Source: Salmonella enterica subsp. enterica serovar Typhimurium str. LT2
GTDB taxonomy: Bacteria > Pseudomonadota > Gammaproteobacteria > Enterobacterales > Enterobacteriaceae
Reading direction: 5' to 3'
DNA: 64,000 nt
Assembly (NCBI RefSeq): GCF_000006945.2
Contig: NC_003197.2
Coordinates: forward strand, 2,790,001 to 2,854,000
Shown here: positions 28,732-37,582 of the stretch, piece after piece
How the letters are laid out: each line of letters begins with the position of its first letter
Position numbering within the stretch: the stretch's first letter is position 1
Position numbers and translations under genes: made by a program
The notes under the pieces: generated by a model
Seen by the model: only the letters and a program-made list of their open reading frames with translations
Told to the model about the DNA's origin: nothing
Database searches by the model: none

Positions 28732-29523
28732 ATGCCCGTTTTTGCTTTACTTGCCCTTGTCGCCTACTCCTTCAGCCTCGCGCTGATCGTTCCCGGACTG
28801 TTGCAAAAAAACAGCGGCTGGCGGCGTATGGCTATTCTTTCTGCGGTCATCGCGCTGGTGTGCCATGCTGTCGCGCTGGAATCGCGTATTCTGCCCGGCG
28901 GCGACAGTGGACAAAACCTGAGCCTGCTGAATGTCGGTTCGCTGGTCAGCCTGATGATCTGCACGGTGATGACCATTGTCGCGTCGCGTAATCGCGGCTG
29001 GCTACTTCTGCCTATTGTCTATGCTTTTGCGCTGATTAACCTGGCCTTCGCCACGTTCATGCCTAATGAATATATTACGCATCTGGAAGCGACCCCAGGC
29101 ATGATGGTGCACATCGGTCTGTCGCTTTTCTCTTACGCGACGCTGATAATCGCCGCTCTGTATGCGCTACAGCTGGCGTGGATCGACTATCAGTTGAAGA
29201 ACAAAAAGCTGGCGTTTAGTAATGAAATGCCGCCATTGATGAGCATTGAGCGCAAAATGTTTCATATCACGCAGATTGGCGTCGTACTGCTGACCCTTAC
29301 TCTGTGTACCGGCCTGTTTTACATGCATAACCTGTTCAGTACTGAAAATATTGATAAAGCCGTGCTCTCTATCGTGGCATGGTTTGTCTATATCGTTCTG
29401 CTGTGGGGGCATTACCATGAAGGCTGGCGGGGTCGGCGGGTCGTGTGGTTTAACGTCGCAGGCGCGGGTATTCTGACGCTGGCCTATTTTGGTAGCCGCA
29501 TATTACAGCAATTTGTAAGCTAA
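28732..29523 (+). CDS. ypjD: Inner-membrane protein YpjD (CcsA/CcmC-like)
   Basis: Predicted polytopic membrane protein of 263 residues with about eight hydrophobic helices, related to the cytochrome c assembly (CcsA/CcmC) transmembrane family. Conserved histidines (CHAVALES near 45, LLWGHYHEGWRGRR near 225) could bind haem, but no role in cytochrome maturation is proven for YpjD as far as I know. It is divergent from ffh and precedes corB by 19 bases, so they are probably one transcript. In the E. coli literature I recall, the pair has been linked to magnesium/cobalt phenotypes; treat this as uncertain. Confidence 0.88.
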   Translation: MPVFALLALVAYSFSLALIVPGLLQKNSGWRRMAILSAVIALVCHAVALESRILPGGDSGQNLSLLNVGSLVSLMICTVMTIVASRNRGWLLLPIVYAFALINLAFATFMPNEYITHLEATPGMMVHIGLSLFSYATLIIAALYALQLAWIDYQLKNKKLAFSNEMPPLMSIERKMFHITQIGVVLLTLTLCTGLFYMHNLFSTENIDKAVLSIVAWFVYIVLLWGHYHEGWRGRRVVWFNVAGAGILTLAYFGSRILQQFVS

Positions 29524-29542
29524 GCTTTTAAAGGAGTTTCCC

Positions 29543-30829
29543 CTGGAACACATCTCCACCACCACGCTGATTATCATATTAATCATCATGGTGGTCATCT
29601 CGGCCTATTTTTCCGGTTCCGAAACTGGAATGATGACGCTAAACCGTTACCGTTTACGCCATATGGCGAAGCAAGGTAATCGCTCGGCAAAACGGGTAGA
29701 AAAATTATTGCGTAAACCCGATCGACTGATAAGCCTGGTGCTGATCGGCAATAACCTGGTCAACATTCTTGCCTCGGCGCTCGGCACGATTGTGGGTATG
29801 CGGCTTTACGGCGACGCCGGCGTGGCTATCGCCACCGGGGTACTGACGTTTGTCGTGTTAGTTTTTGCTGAAGTCCTGCCCAAAACTATCGCCGCGCTCT
29901 ATCCGGAAAAAGTGGCCTATCCCAGCAGCTTCCTGCTGGCGCCGTTACAGATACTGATGATGCCGCTGGTGTGGTTACTTAACACCATCACCCGCCTGCT
30001 GATGCGTCTGATGGGAATTAAAACGGACATCGTGGTCAGCGGGTCGTTAAGCAAAGAGGAATTACGCACTATCGTGCATGAATCCCGTTCGCAAATCTCT
30101 CGCCGCAATCAGGATATGCTGCTGTCGGTTCTCGATCTGGAAAAGGTCAGCGTGGATGACATCATGGTGCCGCGTAATGAAATTATCGGGATCGATATCA
30201 ATGACGACTGGAAGTCTATCGAGCGGCAGCTCACCCACTCGCCGCACGGACGCATTGTGCTCTATCGCGATTCGCTGGATGACGCCATCAGTATGCTGCG
30301 CGTGCGTGAAGCCTGGCGGTTAATGGCCGAGAAAAAAGAGTTCACCAAAGAGATGATGCTGCGCGCCGCCGATGAAATCTATTACGTCCCGGAAGGTACG
30401 CCGCTCAGTACGCAACTGATTAAATTTCAGCGCAATAAAAAGAAAGTCGGACTGGTCGTCAACGAATATGGCGATATCCAGGGGCTGGTCACCGTGGAAG
30501 ATATTCTCGAGGAGATCGTTGGCGACTTCACCACATCGATGTCGCCGACACTGGCGGAAGAGGTCACGCCGCAAAACGACGGTTCGGTCATTATTGACGG
30601 TACCGCCAACGTCCGGGAAATCAATAAAGCGTTTAACTGGCACCTGCCGGAAGATGACGCGCGCACCGTCAACGGGGTGATTCTGGAGGCGCTGGAGGAA
30701 ATTCCGGTTGCTGGCACGCGCGTGCGCATTGAGCAGTACGATATAGATATTCTCGATGTACAGGAAAATATGATTAAGCAGGTAAAGGTTGTACCGGTAA
30801 AACCGCTGCGCGAGAGTGTGGCGGAGTAA
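29543..30829 (+). CDS. corB: CNNM/CorC-type transporter CorB (YfjD)
   Basis: Membrane protein with an N-terminal DUF21 (CNNM) domain of about 130 residues (EHISTTTLIIILIIMVVISA onward), a CBS pair (~200-330, with DIMVPRNEIIGI and KVGLVVNEYGDIQGLVTVED) and a C-terminal CorC/HlyC domain. In Salmonella, corB with corC and corD affects Mg2+/Co2+ efflux together with CorA. The conserved N-terminus (EHISTTT) lies upstream of any ATG. AAGGAG at 29531-29536 is followed six bases later by CTG at 29543, which is the best start and gives 428 residues, the E. coli length. The ATG at 29588 would remove the first part of helix 1. Confidence 0.9.
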   Translation: MEHISTTTLIIILIIMVVISAYFSGSETGMMTLNRYRLRHMAKQGNRSAKRVEKLLRKPDRLISLVLIGNNLVNILASALGTIVGMRLYGDAGVAIATGVLTFVVLVFAEVLPKTIAALYPEKVAYPSSFLLAPLQILMMPLVWLLNTITRLLMRLMGIKTDIVVSGSLSKEELRTIVHESRSQISRRNQDMLLSVLDLEKVSVDDIMVPRNEIIGIDINDDWKSIERQLTHSPHGRIVLYRDSLDDAISMLRVREAWRLMAEKKEFTKEMMLRAADEIYYVPEGTPLSTQLIKFQRNKKKVGLVVNEYGDIQGLVTVEDILEEIVGDFTTSMSPTLAEEVTPQNDGSVIIDGTANVREINKAFNWHLPEDDARTVNGVILEALEEIPVAGTRVRIEQYDIDILDVQENMIKQVKVVPVKPLRESVAE

Positions 30830-30835
30830 CACAAT

Positions 30836-30859
30836 GGCGAACTCCGGTTCGCCTTTTTT
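30836..30859 (+). terminator. Intrinsic terminator of ypjD-corB
   Basis: GGCGAAC/GTTCGCC (30836-30842 with 30847-30853) around TCCG, then six T's. Confidence 0.9.
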
Positions 30860-30949
30860 ATCGCCGTCTTTTAAGATTCCATCAATTCCTGCCATTTACT
30901 TAACAATGCAATAATGTCTTTTCAGGCATTCAGAAAGGATATTGATGTT

Positions 30950-31555
30950 ATGTCAGAAGATTATGTAATTGAATGGGATAAGAATTTTGCAGACGACCTC
31001 AACGTCGTCGCCAACGTTTTTTTATCACACAACCCAACCTTATGGCCCACTATTTTCTCTCAACTTTCGACGCAACCTGAAATCTTTGAAGACGAAGATG
31101 AAGACGAATATGGGTTGCAGGACGTCCTGGATTGTAGCGGTGGCGATCTCGGAAATAACGAGCTGGCACAGGCATTTTTACAAGTTCTACGCGGCGAAGG
31201 ATTTATTCACCTCGTTGACTGGAAAGGTGAAGATGAAGAAGGCGAACTGGCTAATTTTGCCGCAGATCGCTTTTATGAACTCACAAAAAACCTGACGGAT
31301 TCTGAGGAATTAAGAAATCTTCTTGTCGAAATAACCCAAGAGGATGAAATCTCCGATGTCTGTGAAGCCGGGGACCGTTACCTTGACGAGATCTTTGAAC
31401 GCATCCAGACCGAACTCAATAAGAGGGGCTTCCAGATTTTTGATCTGAATGAAGGATCTGACACCTATAATGTGGTCGTTCTGCCAATGAGCGAATATAA
31501 AAAAATAGAGGACTTCAACACGCCGTGGCTGGAAGTGCAGGATTTTTTAAGCTAA
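30950..31555 (+). CDS. Unrecognised acidic cytoplasmic protein
   Basis: 201 residues, no signal peptide or membrane segment, very rich in Asp/Glu (for example EDEDEDEYG near 48-56). I do not recognise the family with confidence. The C-terminal part (GFQIFDLNEGSDTYNVVVLP) looks like a mixed alpha-beta fold. The start ATG at 30950 has AAAGGA about 12 bases upstream; an in-frame ATG at 30914 exists but has no ribosome site. The gene is more AT-rich than corB and grpE, which are adjacent in E. coli, so it looks acquired. It ends 34 bases from the convergent grpE and may share its terminator hairpin. Confidence 0.7.
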   Translation: MSEDYVIEWDKNFADDLNVVANVFLSHNPTLWPTIFSQLSTQPEIFEDEDEDEYGLQDVLDCSGGDLGNNELAQAFLQVLRGEGFIHLVDWKGEDEEGELANFAADRFYELTKNLTDSEELRNLLVEITQEDEISDVCEAGDRYLDEIFERIQTELNKRGFQIFDLNEGSDTYNVVVLPMSEYKKIEDFNTPWLEVQDFLS

Positions 31556-31581
31556 AAAAATGGCCGACTTTACATCGGCCA
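31554..31581 (-). terminator. Intrinsic terminator of grpE
   Basis: TGGCCGA/TCGGCCA (31561-31567 with 31575-31581). On the minus strand it is followed by seven T's. The same hairpin may also serve the plus-strand gene ending at 31555. Confidence 0.88.
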
Positions 31582-31589
31582 TCAAACTT

Positions 31590-32180
31590 TTACTTCGCCT
31601 TCGCTACAGTCACCATCGCCGCGCGAATGGTACGACCGTTCAGCGTATAGCCTTTCTGCATAATACCCAGCACATTGCCTGCCGGAACCTCTTCCGACTC
31701 CACCATCGCAATCGCCTGATGCACGTTCGGGTCCAGCGGCACGTTGGTCTCAGCAATCACTTCCACGCCGAATTTACGCACCACATCCAGCATAGACTTC
31801 AGCGTCAGCTCAATCCCTTCGACCATTGCCGCCATATCCGGATTGGCTTTGTCTGCGACTTCCAGCGCGCGATCCAGGCTATCGATGACCGGCAGCAATT
31901 CGTTGACGAACTTCTCGAGAGCGAATTTATGCGCTTTTTCGATATCCTGTTCAGTACGACGGCGCAGGTTTTCCATTTCCGCTTTGATGCGCAACACGGT
32001 GTCGCGTTCGCGAGTCTGGGCTTCTGCAAGCTGAACTTCCAGATTCGCAATTTTTTCATCGCGCGGATCCACCTGCTCAGCAGAATCGTTTGGTTCAACT
32101 GCCTCAACCTCTTCGTGCTGATCCATGATAATTTCTTCCGGGGCTTGCCCCTCAGGCGTTTTCTGTTCTTTACTACTCAT
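31590..32180 (-). CDS. grpE: Nucleotide exchange factor GrpE
   Basis: Exchanges ADP for ATP on DnaK and acts as a thermosensor. It has 196 residues: acidic disordered N-terminus, a long coiled-coil helix (~40-135), then the beta-wing domain with the family motif VHQAIAMVESEEVPAGNVLG. A sigma-32 promoter lies upstream. The gene is divergent from nadK. Confidence 0.97.
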   Translation of the reverse strand: MSSKEQKTPEGQAPEEIIMDQHEEVEAVEPNDSAEQVDPRDEKIANLEVQLAEAQTRERDTVLRIKAEMENLRRRTEQDIEKAHKFALEKFVNELLPVIDSLDRALEVADKANPDMAAMVEGIELTLKSMLDVVRKFGVEVIAETNVPLDPNVHQAIAMVESEEVPAGNVLGIMQKGYTLNGRTIRAAMVTVAKAK

Positions 32181-32225
32181 GAATTTCTCCGCGTTTTTTT
32201 CGCATTCATCTCGCTAACTTCGCTT

Positions 32226-32254
32226 ATTATGGGGATCAGATTCAGGGTTTCAAG
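32226..32254 (-). promoter_or_regulatory. Sigma-32 heat-shock promoter of grpE
   Basis: On the minus strand, CTTGAAA (32254-32248), a 13-base spacer and CCCCATAAT (32234-32226) form a near-perfect heat-shock promoter about 45 bases before grpE. Confidence 0.9.
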
Positions 32255-32302
32255 GGAAGTACTCACATTGTCATCAATCTTCGCTACAAGGACCTCAGAA
32301 AA

Positions 32303-33181
32303 ATGAATAATCATTTCAAGTGTATCGGCATTGTGGGGCATCCGCGTCATCCCACCGCACTCACGACACATGAAATGCTCTACCGTTGGCTATGCGATCA
32401 GGGTTATGAGGTCATTGTGGAGCAACAAATCGCCCACGAATTACAGCTAAAAAATGTGCCAACCGGCACGCTGGCGGAAATTGGTCAACAGGCGGATCTG
32501 GCGGTAGTTGTGGGCGGCGACGGCAATATGCTTGGCGCAGCGCGTACGCTGGCGCGTTATGACATCAATGTGATTGGCATTAACCGCGGTAATCTTGGCT
32601 TCCTGACCGATCTCGATCCGGACAACGCCCTGCAACAATTATCTGATGTGCTGGAAGGGCGCTATATCTCCGAAAAACGTTTTCTGCTGGAAGCGCAGGT
32701 CTGCCAACAGGACCGCCAGAAGCGTATCAGCACAGCCATTAATGAAGTGGTGCTGCATCCGGGAAAAGTGGCGCATATGATCGAATTCGAGGTTTATATT
32801 GATGAAACCTTCGCTTTTTCACAGCGATCTGATGGTCTGATCATTTCTACGCCGACCGGCTCCACCGCCTATTCGCTCTCCGCAGGCGGCCCTATTCTGA
32901 CCCCTTCACTGGATGCCATCACCCTGGTGCCGATGTTCCCGCATACCTTGTCGGCACGCCCGTTAGTCATTAACAGCAGTAGCACGATTCGTCTGCGTTT
33001 TTCGCATCGCCGTAGCGATCTGGAAATTAGCTGCGACAGTCAGATAGCGCTGCCTATTCAGGAAGGAGAAGATGTGCTGATTCGCCGCTGCGACTACCAT
33101 CTCAACCTGATACATCCCAAAGACTATAGCTATTTCAATACATTAAGCACAAAACTCGGCTGGTCAAAAAAATTATTCTAA
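32303..33181 (+). CDS. nadK: NAD kinase
   Basis: Phosphorylates NAD to NADP with ATP; the sole route to NADP in enterobacteria. It has 292 residues. The GGDGN motif is at 71-75 with catalytic Asp73; the nucleotide-binding block TPTGSTAYSLSAGGPIL (~188) is typical of the family. It is divergent from grpE; the ATG at 32303 is preceded by AAGGAC. It lies 85 bases before recN. Confidence 0.98.
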   Translation: MNNHFKCIGIVGHPRHPTALTTHEMLYRWLCDQGYEVIVEQQIAHELQLKNVPTGTLAEIGQQADLAVVVGGDGNMLGAARTLARYDINVIGINRGNLGFLTDLDPDNALQQLSDVLEGRYISEKRFLLEAQVCQQDRQKRISTAINEVVLHPGKVAHMIEFEVYIDETFAFSQRSDGLIISTPTGSTAYSLSAGGPILTPSLDAITLVPMFPHTLSARPLVINSSSTIRLRFSHRRSDLEISCDSQIALPIQEGEDVLIRRCDYHLNLIHPKDYSYFNTLSTKLGWSKKLF

Positions 33182-33196
33182 TTTTACGTTAGCCTC

Positions 33197-33238
33197 TTTA
33201 CTGTATAAAAAACCAGTTTATACTGTATTTAATTACAG
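33197..33238 (+). promoter_or_regulatory. recN promoter with two LexA (SOS) boxes
   Basis: TTTACT (33197-33202), a 16-base spacer and TATACT (33219-33224) fit a sigma-70 promoter. CTGTATTTAATTACAG (33223-33238) is a perfect CTGT-N8-ACAG LexA box overlapping the -10. CTGTATAAAAAACCAG (33201-33216) is a second box with one mismatch in the spacer region. This predicts tight SOS control. Confidence 0.88.
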
Positions 33239-33266
33239 TCATGGTTTTTCATACAGGAAAACAGCT

Positions 33267-34928
33267 ATGTTGGCGCAACTGACCATCAGCAATTTTGCTA
33301 TCGTTCGTGAGCTTGAGATCGATTTTCAGAGCGGAATGACCGTCATTACTGGTGAAACCGGCGCGGGTAAATCTATTGCGATTGATGCCCTGGGTCTGTG
33401 TCTGGGCGGTCGCGCTGAGGCCGATATGGTCCGTACCGGAGCGACCCGCGCCGATTTGTGTGCCCGCTTTGCGCTGAAAGACACGCCTGCGGCATTGCGC
33501 TGGCTGGAAGAAAACCAGCTTGAAGAAGGTCGCGAATGCTTACTTCGCCGCGTTATCAGCAGCGATGGCCGCTCACGGGGCTTTATTAACGGCACCGCTG
33601 TGCCCCTGTCTCAATTGCGCGAGCTCGGTCAGTTGCTGATTCAAATTCACGGCCAACATGCGCACCAGCAGCTTACCAAACCCGAACAGCAAAAATCGCT
33701 GCTGGATAGCTATGCCAACGAAGCCGCTTTAGCGCAGCAGATGGCTGCTCGCTACCAATTATGGCATCAAAGCTGCCGCGATCTCGCCCATCACCAGCAA
33801 CAAAGCCAGGAACGCGCCGCGCGCGCGGAACTGCTGCAATATCAGTTAAAAGAGTTGAACGACTTTAATCCGCAGGCCGGCGAATTCGAGCAAATTGACG
33901 AAGAGTACAAACGGCTGGCCAACAGCGGGCAGTTGCTTACGACCAGCCAGAACGCTCTGGCGCTACTCGCGGACGGCGAAGACGTTAACCTGCAAAGCCA
34001 GTTATATAGCGCAAAACAACTGGTTAGCGAGCTGGTAGGTATGGACAGCAAGCTTTCCGGCATCCTGGATATGCTGGAAGAAGCCACTATCCAACTCACC
34101 GAAGCCAGCGATGAATTACGCCACTATTGCGAGCGTCTGGATTTAGACCCCAATCGCCTGTTTGAGCTTGAACAGCGCATCGCTAAACAAATTTCGCTGG
34201 CGCGAAAACATCACGTCAGCCCGGAAGCGCTGCCGCAGCTTTATCAGTCACTGCTCGAAGAACAGCAGCAGCTCGACGATCAGGCCGATTCGCTGGAAAC
34301 GCTAACGCTGGCGGTTAATAAGCATCACCAACAAGCGCTGGAAACGGCGCAAGCGCTGCATCAACAGCGTCAGTTTTACGCCCAGGAGCTGGGGCAGTTG
34401 ATCACTGAAAGTATGCATTTACTTTCGATGCCGCACGGTCTGTTTACTATCGACGTGAAATTTGATGAGCATCATCTGAGCAACGACGGCGCCGATCGCG
34501 TGGAGTTTAAAGTGACGACAAACCCAGGTCAGCCGCTGCAGCCTATCGCTAAAGTCGCGTCTGGCGGTGAACTGTCGCGCATTGCGCTGGCTATTCAGGT
34601 GATTACCGCGCGCAAAATGGAAACGCCAGCGCTGATTTTTGACGAGGTCGATGTTGGCATCAGCGGCCCAACCGCCGCCGTGGTCGGTAAACTCCTGCGT
34701 CAGCTTGGCGAATCCACTCAGGTGATGTGCGTCACTCACCTGCCACAGGTAGCCGGGTGCGGTCACCAGCACTTCTTTGTCAGTAAAGAAACAGACGGGG
34801 CAATGACCGAAACCCATATGCAACCTTTGGATAAACGTGCGCGTTTACAGGAACTGGCCCGCCTGTTGGGAGGAAGTGAAGTTACGCGTAATACGCTGGC
34901 AAACGCAAAAGAACTGCTGGCGGCGTAA
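33267..34928 (+). CDS. recN: DNA repair protein RecN (SMC-like)
   Basis: SMC-family ATPase for double-strand-break repair, strongly SOS-induced and short-lived. It has 553 residues. Walker A GETGAGKS is at 29-36. A central coiled coil (~160-360) is rich in Gln/Leu/Glu. The ABC signature VASGGELSRIALA and Walker B ALIFDEVDVGISG are in the C-terminal half. The C-terminus ends ANAKELLAA; the E. coli end (…LLAA) is a ClpXP recognition tag, so the same turnover is likely. Confidence 0.97.
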   Translation: MLAQLTISNFAIVRELEIDFQSGMTVITGETGAGKSIAIDALGLCLGGRAEADMVRTGATRADLCARFALKDTPAALRWLEENQLEEGRECLLRRVISSDGRSRGFINGTAVPLSQLRELGQLLIQIHGQHAHQQLTKPEQQKSLLDSYANEAALAQQMAARYQLWHQSCRDLAHHQQQSQERAARAELLQYQLKELNDFNPQAGEFEQIDEEYKRLANSGQLLTTSQNALALLADGEDVNLQSQLYSAKQLVSELVGMDSKLSGILDMLEEATIQLTEASDELRHYCERLDLDPNRLFELEQRIAKQISLARKHHVSPEALPQLYQSLLEEQQQLDDQADSLETLTLAVNKHHQQALETAQALHQQRQFYAQELGQLITESMHLLSMPHGLFTIDVKFDEHHLSNDGADRVEFKVTTNPGQPLQPIAKVASGGELSRIALAIQVITARKMETPALIFDEVDVGISGPTAAVVGKLLRQLGESTQVMCVTHLPQVAGCGHQHFFVSKETDGAMTETHMQPLDKRARLQELARLLGGSEVTRNTLANAKELLAA

Positions 34929-35076
34929 ACTTTTTTATCTCCCGAAGGTCTGAGTTCACAACAAAAACGCCGTAAGACCCGACAGCAAAAGGTTTTAAAG
35001 TGATGAAAGGTCTATTATCATCGGCATATTAATATGAGCCACGTACTGCTCAGGCCCGAAAAGGAACCCAATCACT

Positions 35077-35415
35077 ATGCGCTGTAAAACGCTGACTGCT
35101 GCCGCAGCAGTACTCCTGATGTTGACCGCAGGCTGTTCCACTCTGGAGCGAGTGGTTTACCGACCTGACATCAATCAGGGGAACTATCTTACACCTACGG
35201 ATGTCGCCAAAGTGCGTGTTGGTATGACGCAACAACAGGTTGCGTATGCTTTAGGCACGCCGATGATGACCGATCCTTTTGGTACGAACACCTGGTTTTA
35301 TGTCTTCCGCCAGCAGCCAGGACATGAGAACGTGACGCAGCAGACTCTGACGCTCACCTTTAACAGCAGCGGCGTGTTAACCAATATTGATAACAAACCG
35401 GCGTTGACGAAGTAA
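35077..35415 (+). CDS. bamE: Outer-membrane assembly lipoprotein BamE
   Basis: Small lipoprotein subunit of the BAM complex that stabilises the BamA-BamD contact (old name SmpA). It has 112 residues; the signal peptide ends LTAGC with the lipidated cysteine at 20. The SmpA/OmlA domain follows, with the motif KVRVGMTQQQVAYALGTP. It is alone between recN and a REP region; AAAAGGAA is upstream of the ATG. Confidence 0.96.
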   Translation: MRCKTLTAAAAVLLMLTAGCSTLERVVYRPDINQGNYLTPTDVAKVRVGMTQQQVAYALGTPMMTDPFGTNTWFYVFRQQPGHENVTQQTLTLTFNSSGVLTNIDNKPALTK

Positions 35416-35427
35416 TTTTGTGATACC

Positions 35428-35519
35428 GCCTGATGAGGTTACGTTCATCAGGCCTGCAAACCTCTCCCCCGCCATTTGGTACGAATTTGCCTGATGGCGC
35501 TACGTTTATCTGGCTTACA
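35428..35519. repeat. REP/BIME-type palindromes
   Basis: Two imperfect palindromes: CCTGATGA/TCATCAGG at 35429-35452, and a GCCTGATGGCGCTACGTTTA unit from 35489 on. The sequence character is of REP elements between the converging bamE and ratB. Confidence 0.7.
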
Positions 35520-35580
35520 GGCACGCCTGTGCTTCAGGTGTGGTACGGCTTTCACACCGTTATCCGGCAAAAGAGGCTAA

Positions 35581-35871
35581 TTATCTACCAGCCGATTTTT
35601 CGGCGCGCTGGCGGCGTAATGCTTTTGGATCGGCGATTAAGGGACGGTAAATTTCAACCCGATCGCCATCCTGCACCGTATCGGTGAGTTTTACCGGACG
35701 ACTGTAGATACCTACTTTATTTTTCGCCAGATCGATATCCGTGCGCAATTCCAGCAAGCCGGAAGCGCGAATCGCCTCTTCGACCGTCGCGCCCTCCTCC
35801 AGCGTTACGCGCTGCAAATACTGCTTTTCCGGCAGCGCATAAGCCACTTCAACCACAAGTTTATCCGGCAC
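35581..35871 (-). CDS. ratB: RnfH/RatB family ubiquitin-like protein
   Basis: 96 residues with a beta-grasp (ubiquitin-like) fold expected, of the RnfH family. It is next to and overlapping ratA by 11 bases, as in many proteobacteria. In E. coli RatA-RatB were proposed as a toxin-antitoxin pair, but antitoxin activity of RatB is not well supported. The conserved core is [20 protein letters not shown] near the C-terminus. Confidence 0.92.
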
Positions 35872-36298
35872 GGTAAACCTCTTTGGCGCGAACCGTAAAC
35901 GCCTGCACCATGTTGGACGCTAACTCTTTGAATATACGACCAAACGCCAGCTCAATGAGTTTATTGGTAAACTCAAAATCAAGCTGAAACTCAATACGGC
36001 ACGCCTCGGGGCTGAGCGGGGTAAATTTCCAGCCGCCGATCAGCTTTTTAAAGGGGCCATCCACCAGATGCATCAGAATGCTCTGGTTACGCGTTAGCTG
36101 ATTACGCGTCGTAAACGTCTTGCTGATACCCGCCTTCGACACGTCAACAGCCGCCGTCATCTGTGCTGGCGATGACTCCAGGACGCGACTACCAACACAC
36201 CCAGGCAAAAACTGGGGATACGATTGCACGTCATTCACTAACTGATACATCTGTTCCGCACTGTAGGGGACTAAAGCAGTCCGACTAATCTGAGGCAT
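35861..36298 (-). CDS. ratA: START-domain protein RatA (ribosome association toxin / coenzyme Q-binding Coq10-like)
   Basis: 145 residues of the START/polyketide cyclase superfamily. The E. coli protein was described as blocking 70S formation by binding 50S; homologues (Coq10) bind quinones, so the physiological role is open. The conserved start is [20 protein letters not shown] at 36298; an in-frame start 13 codons upstream at 36337 is an alternative used in older annotations. It overlaps ratB and is divergent from smpB. Confidence 0.92.
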
Positions 36299-36486
36299 AG
36301 CAATTCCCATCAACATAAATCGTGTAAATAATACCACTTATCAGCGAGTAAAAAAAATGCTGTCCCCAACCGTCATGCCTTAATTGTGCGTGCATAGCCC
36401 AACTCATGCTAAGATAGATTTTTGCACCTCATCAGGACGTAATGGGGTGTTTTCGATATCAGATTACCTATGAATTCACGACACTT

Positions 36487-36969
36487 ATGACGAAGAAAAA
36501 AGCACATAAACCGGGCTCAGCCACCATCGCGCTGAATAAGCGCGCCCGGCACGAATACTTTATCGAAGAAGAGTTCGAGGCTGGTCTCGCCCTGCAAGGC
36601 TGGGAAGTAAAATCTCTGCGCGCAGGAAAAGCCAATATCGGCGACAGTTACGTTATCCTCAAAGATGGCGAGGCCTGGCTGTTTGGCGCAAACTTTACGC
36701 CGATGGCGGTCGCCTCGACACATGTTGTATGCGACCCAACCCGAACCCGCAAACTGTTGTTAAATCAGCGTGAGCTTGATTCGCTGTATGGCCGTATTAA
36801 TCGTGAAGGTTATACTGTCGTCGCGCTTTCTCTGTACTGGAAAAATGCCTGGTGCAAAGTGAAGATCGGCGTGGCGAAAGGTAAAAAACAACATGATAAA
36901 CGTTCCGATCTTAAAGAACGTGAGTGGCAACTGGATAAAGCACGCATTATGAAAAATGCAGGCCGATAA
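36487..36969 (+). CDS. smpB: SsrA-binding protein SmpB
   Basis: RNA-binding partner of tmRNA in trans-translation. It has 160 residues: OB-fold core and a basic C-terminal tail ([20 protein letters not shown]) that occupies the empty mRNA channel. The start is ATG at 36487 ([10 protein letters not shown]); 15 upstream codons are open but not conserved. Its partner gene ssrA is 17 kb away, beyond the bap island, whereas the two are adjacent in E. coli. Confidence 0.98.
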
Positions 36970-36983
36970 TAGACATTTTTTGT

Positions 36984-37010
36984 GACCAGCTTCTCAGTAT
37001 GAAGCTGGTC
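36984..37010. repeat. Perfect inverted repeat after smpB
   Basis: GACCAGCTTC (36984-36993) and GAAGCTGGTC (37001-37010) are separated by 7 bases. There is no T-run on the plus side, so it is not a canonical terminator, though it may protect the mRNA end. Confidence 0.65.
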
Positions 37011-37582
37011 AATGTTCATATCTCATGCATGCCTCGAAAATATATTCTCTGTGTCTGACGCTTATCAATAGCAATAAATACCACAACAAGAATATATTCT
37101 TTGTTTAAAAATTTTTATAGTCTAATAACACAATACTTCAAATGATTTTTATAAAATTTAATATTGCTGAATACCTTCACAAAAAGTATTGTTTTTATGT
37201 TAAAAGAGAAAAAGAAGAAAAAATTAAAATTCATTATAAAACATAAAGATAAATAAAAAATTATCATGTATTGTTAGCCCACCCTACATCTCCTTAACAC
37301 AAACTCCGTTATATTTCAGACGCACTAACACCTTTATCAATAGATCTTAATTTGCAGAAAGATTTTTTTCTGACTATATCATCTAATACGAAAGCACTAG
37401 TCAGGCACAAAAAACAAAGGGTTATTCGGCGAGAAAACCAGACCTCCACCTACGCTCATAAAAAAGAATATGGCTACGGAAATTCATCTCTCACGATGAA
37501 CGGGAAGGCTCGTCTACGCATTTTGCCCTGAACGTTGTGCCCGTTAATTAATACACAGAGCAAATCCATCAGGAGCTGATTT
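37011..37582 (+). promoter_or_regulatory. AT-rich regulatory region upstream of bapA
   Basis: About 570 bases with no gene, strongly AT-rich between 37040 and 37400, as expected of an H-NS-bound island edge. Best promoter: TTGCAG (37352-37357), a 17-base spacer and TATATC (37375-37380), leaving a leader of about 195 bases. bapA is known to be co-regulated with curli and cellulose by CsgD; I cannot identify a CsgD site by eye. Confidence 0.55.

Noticed and set aside
31560..32306. 248-codon open frame opposite grpE
   Set aside because: Covers the grpE gene, its terminator and its sigma-32 promoter in reverse; product is not recognisable.
36442..36486. Upstream extension of smpB
   Set aside because: The 15 extra codons do not match the conserved SmpB start and lack a better ribosome site.
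36984..37010. Terminator for smpB
   Set aside because: Perfect stem but no T-run follows on the plus strand and an A-run follows on the other strand.
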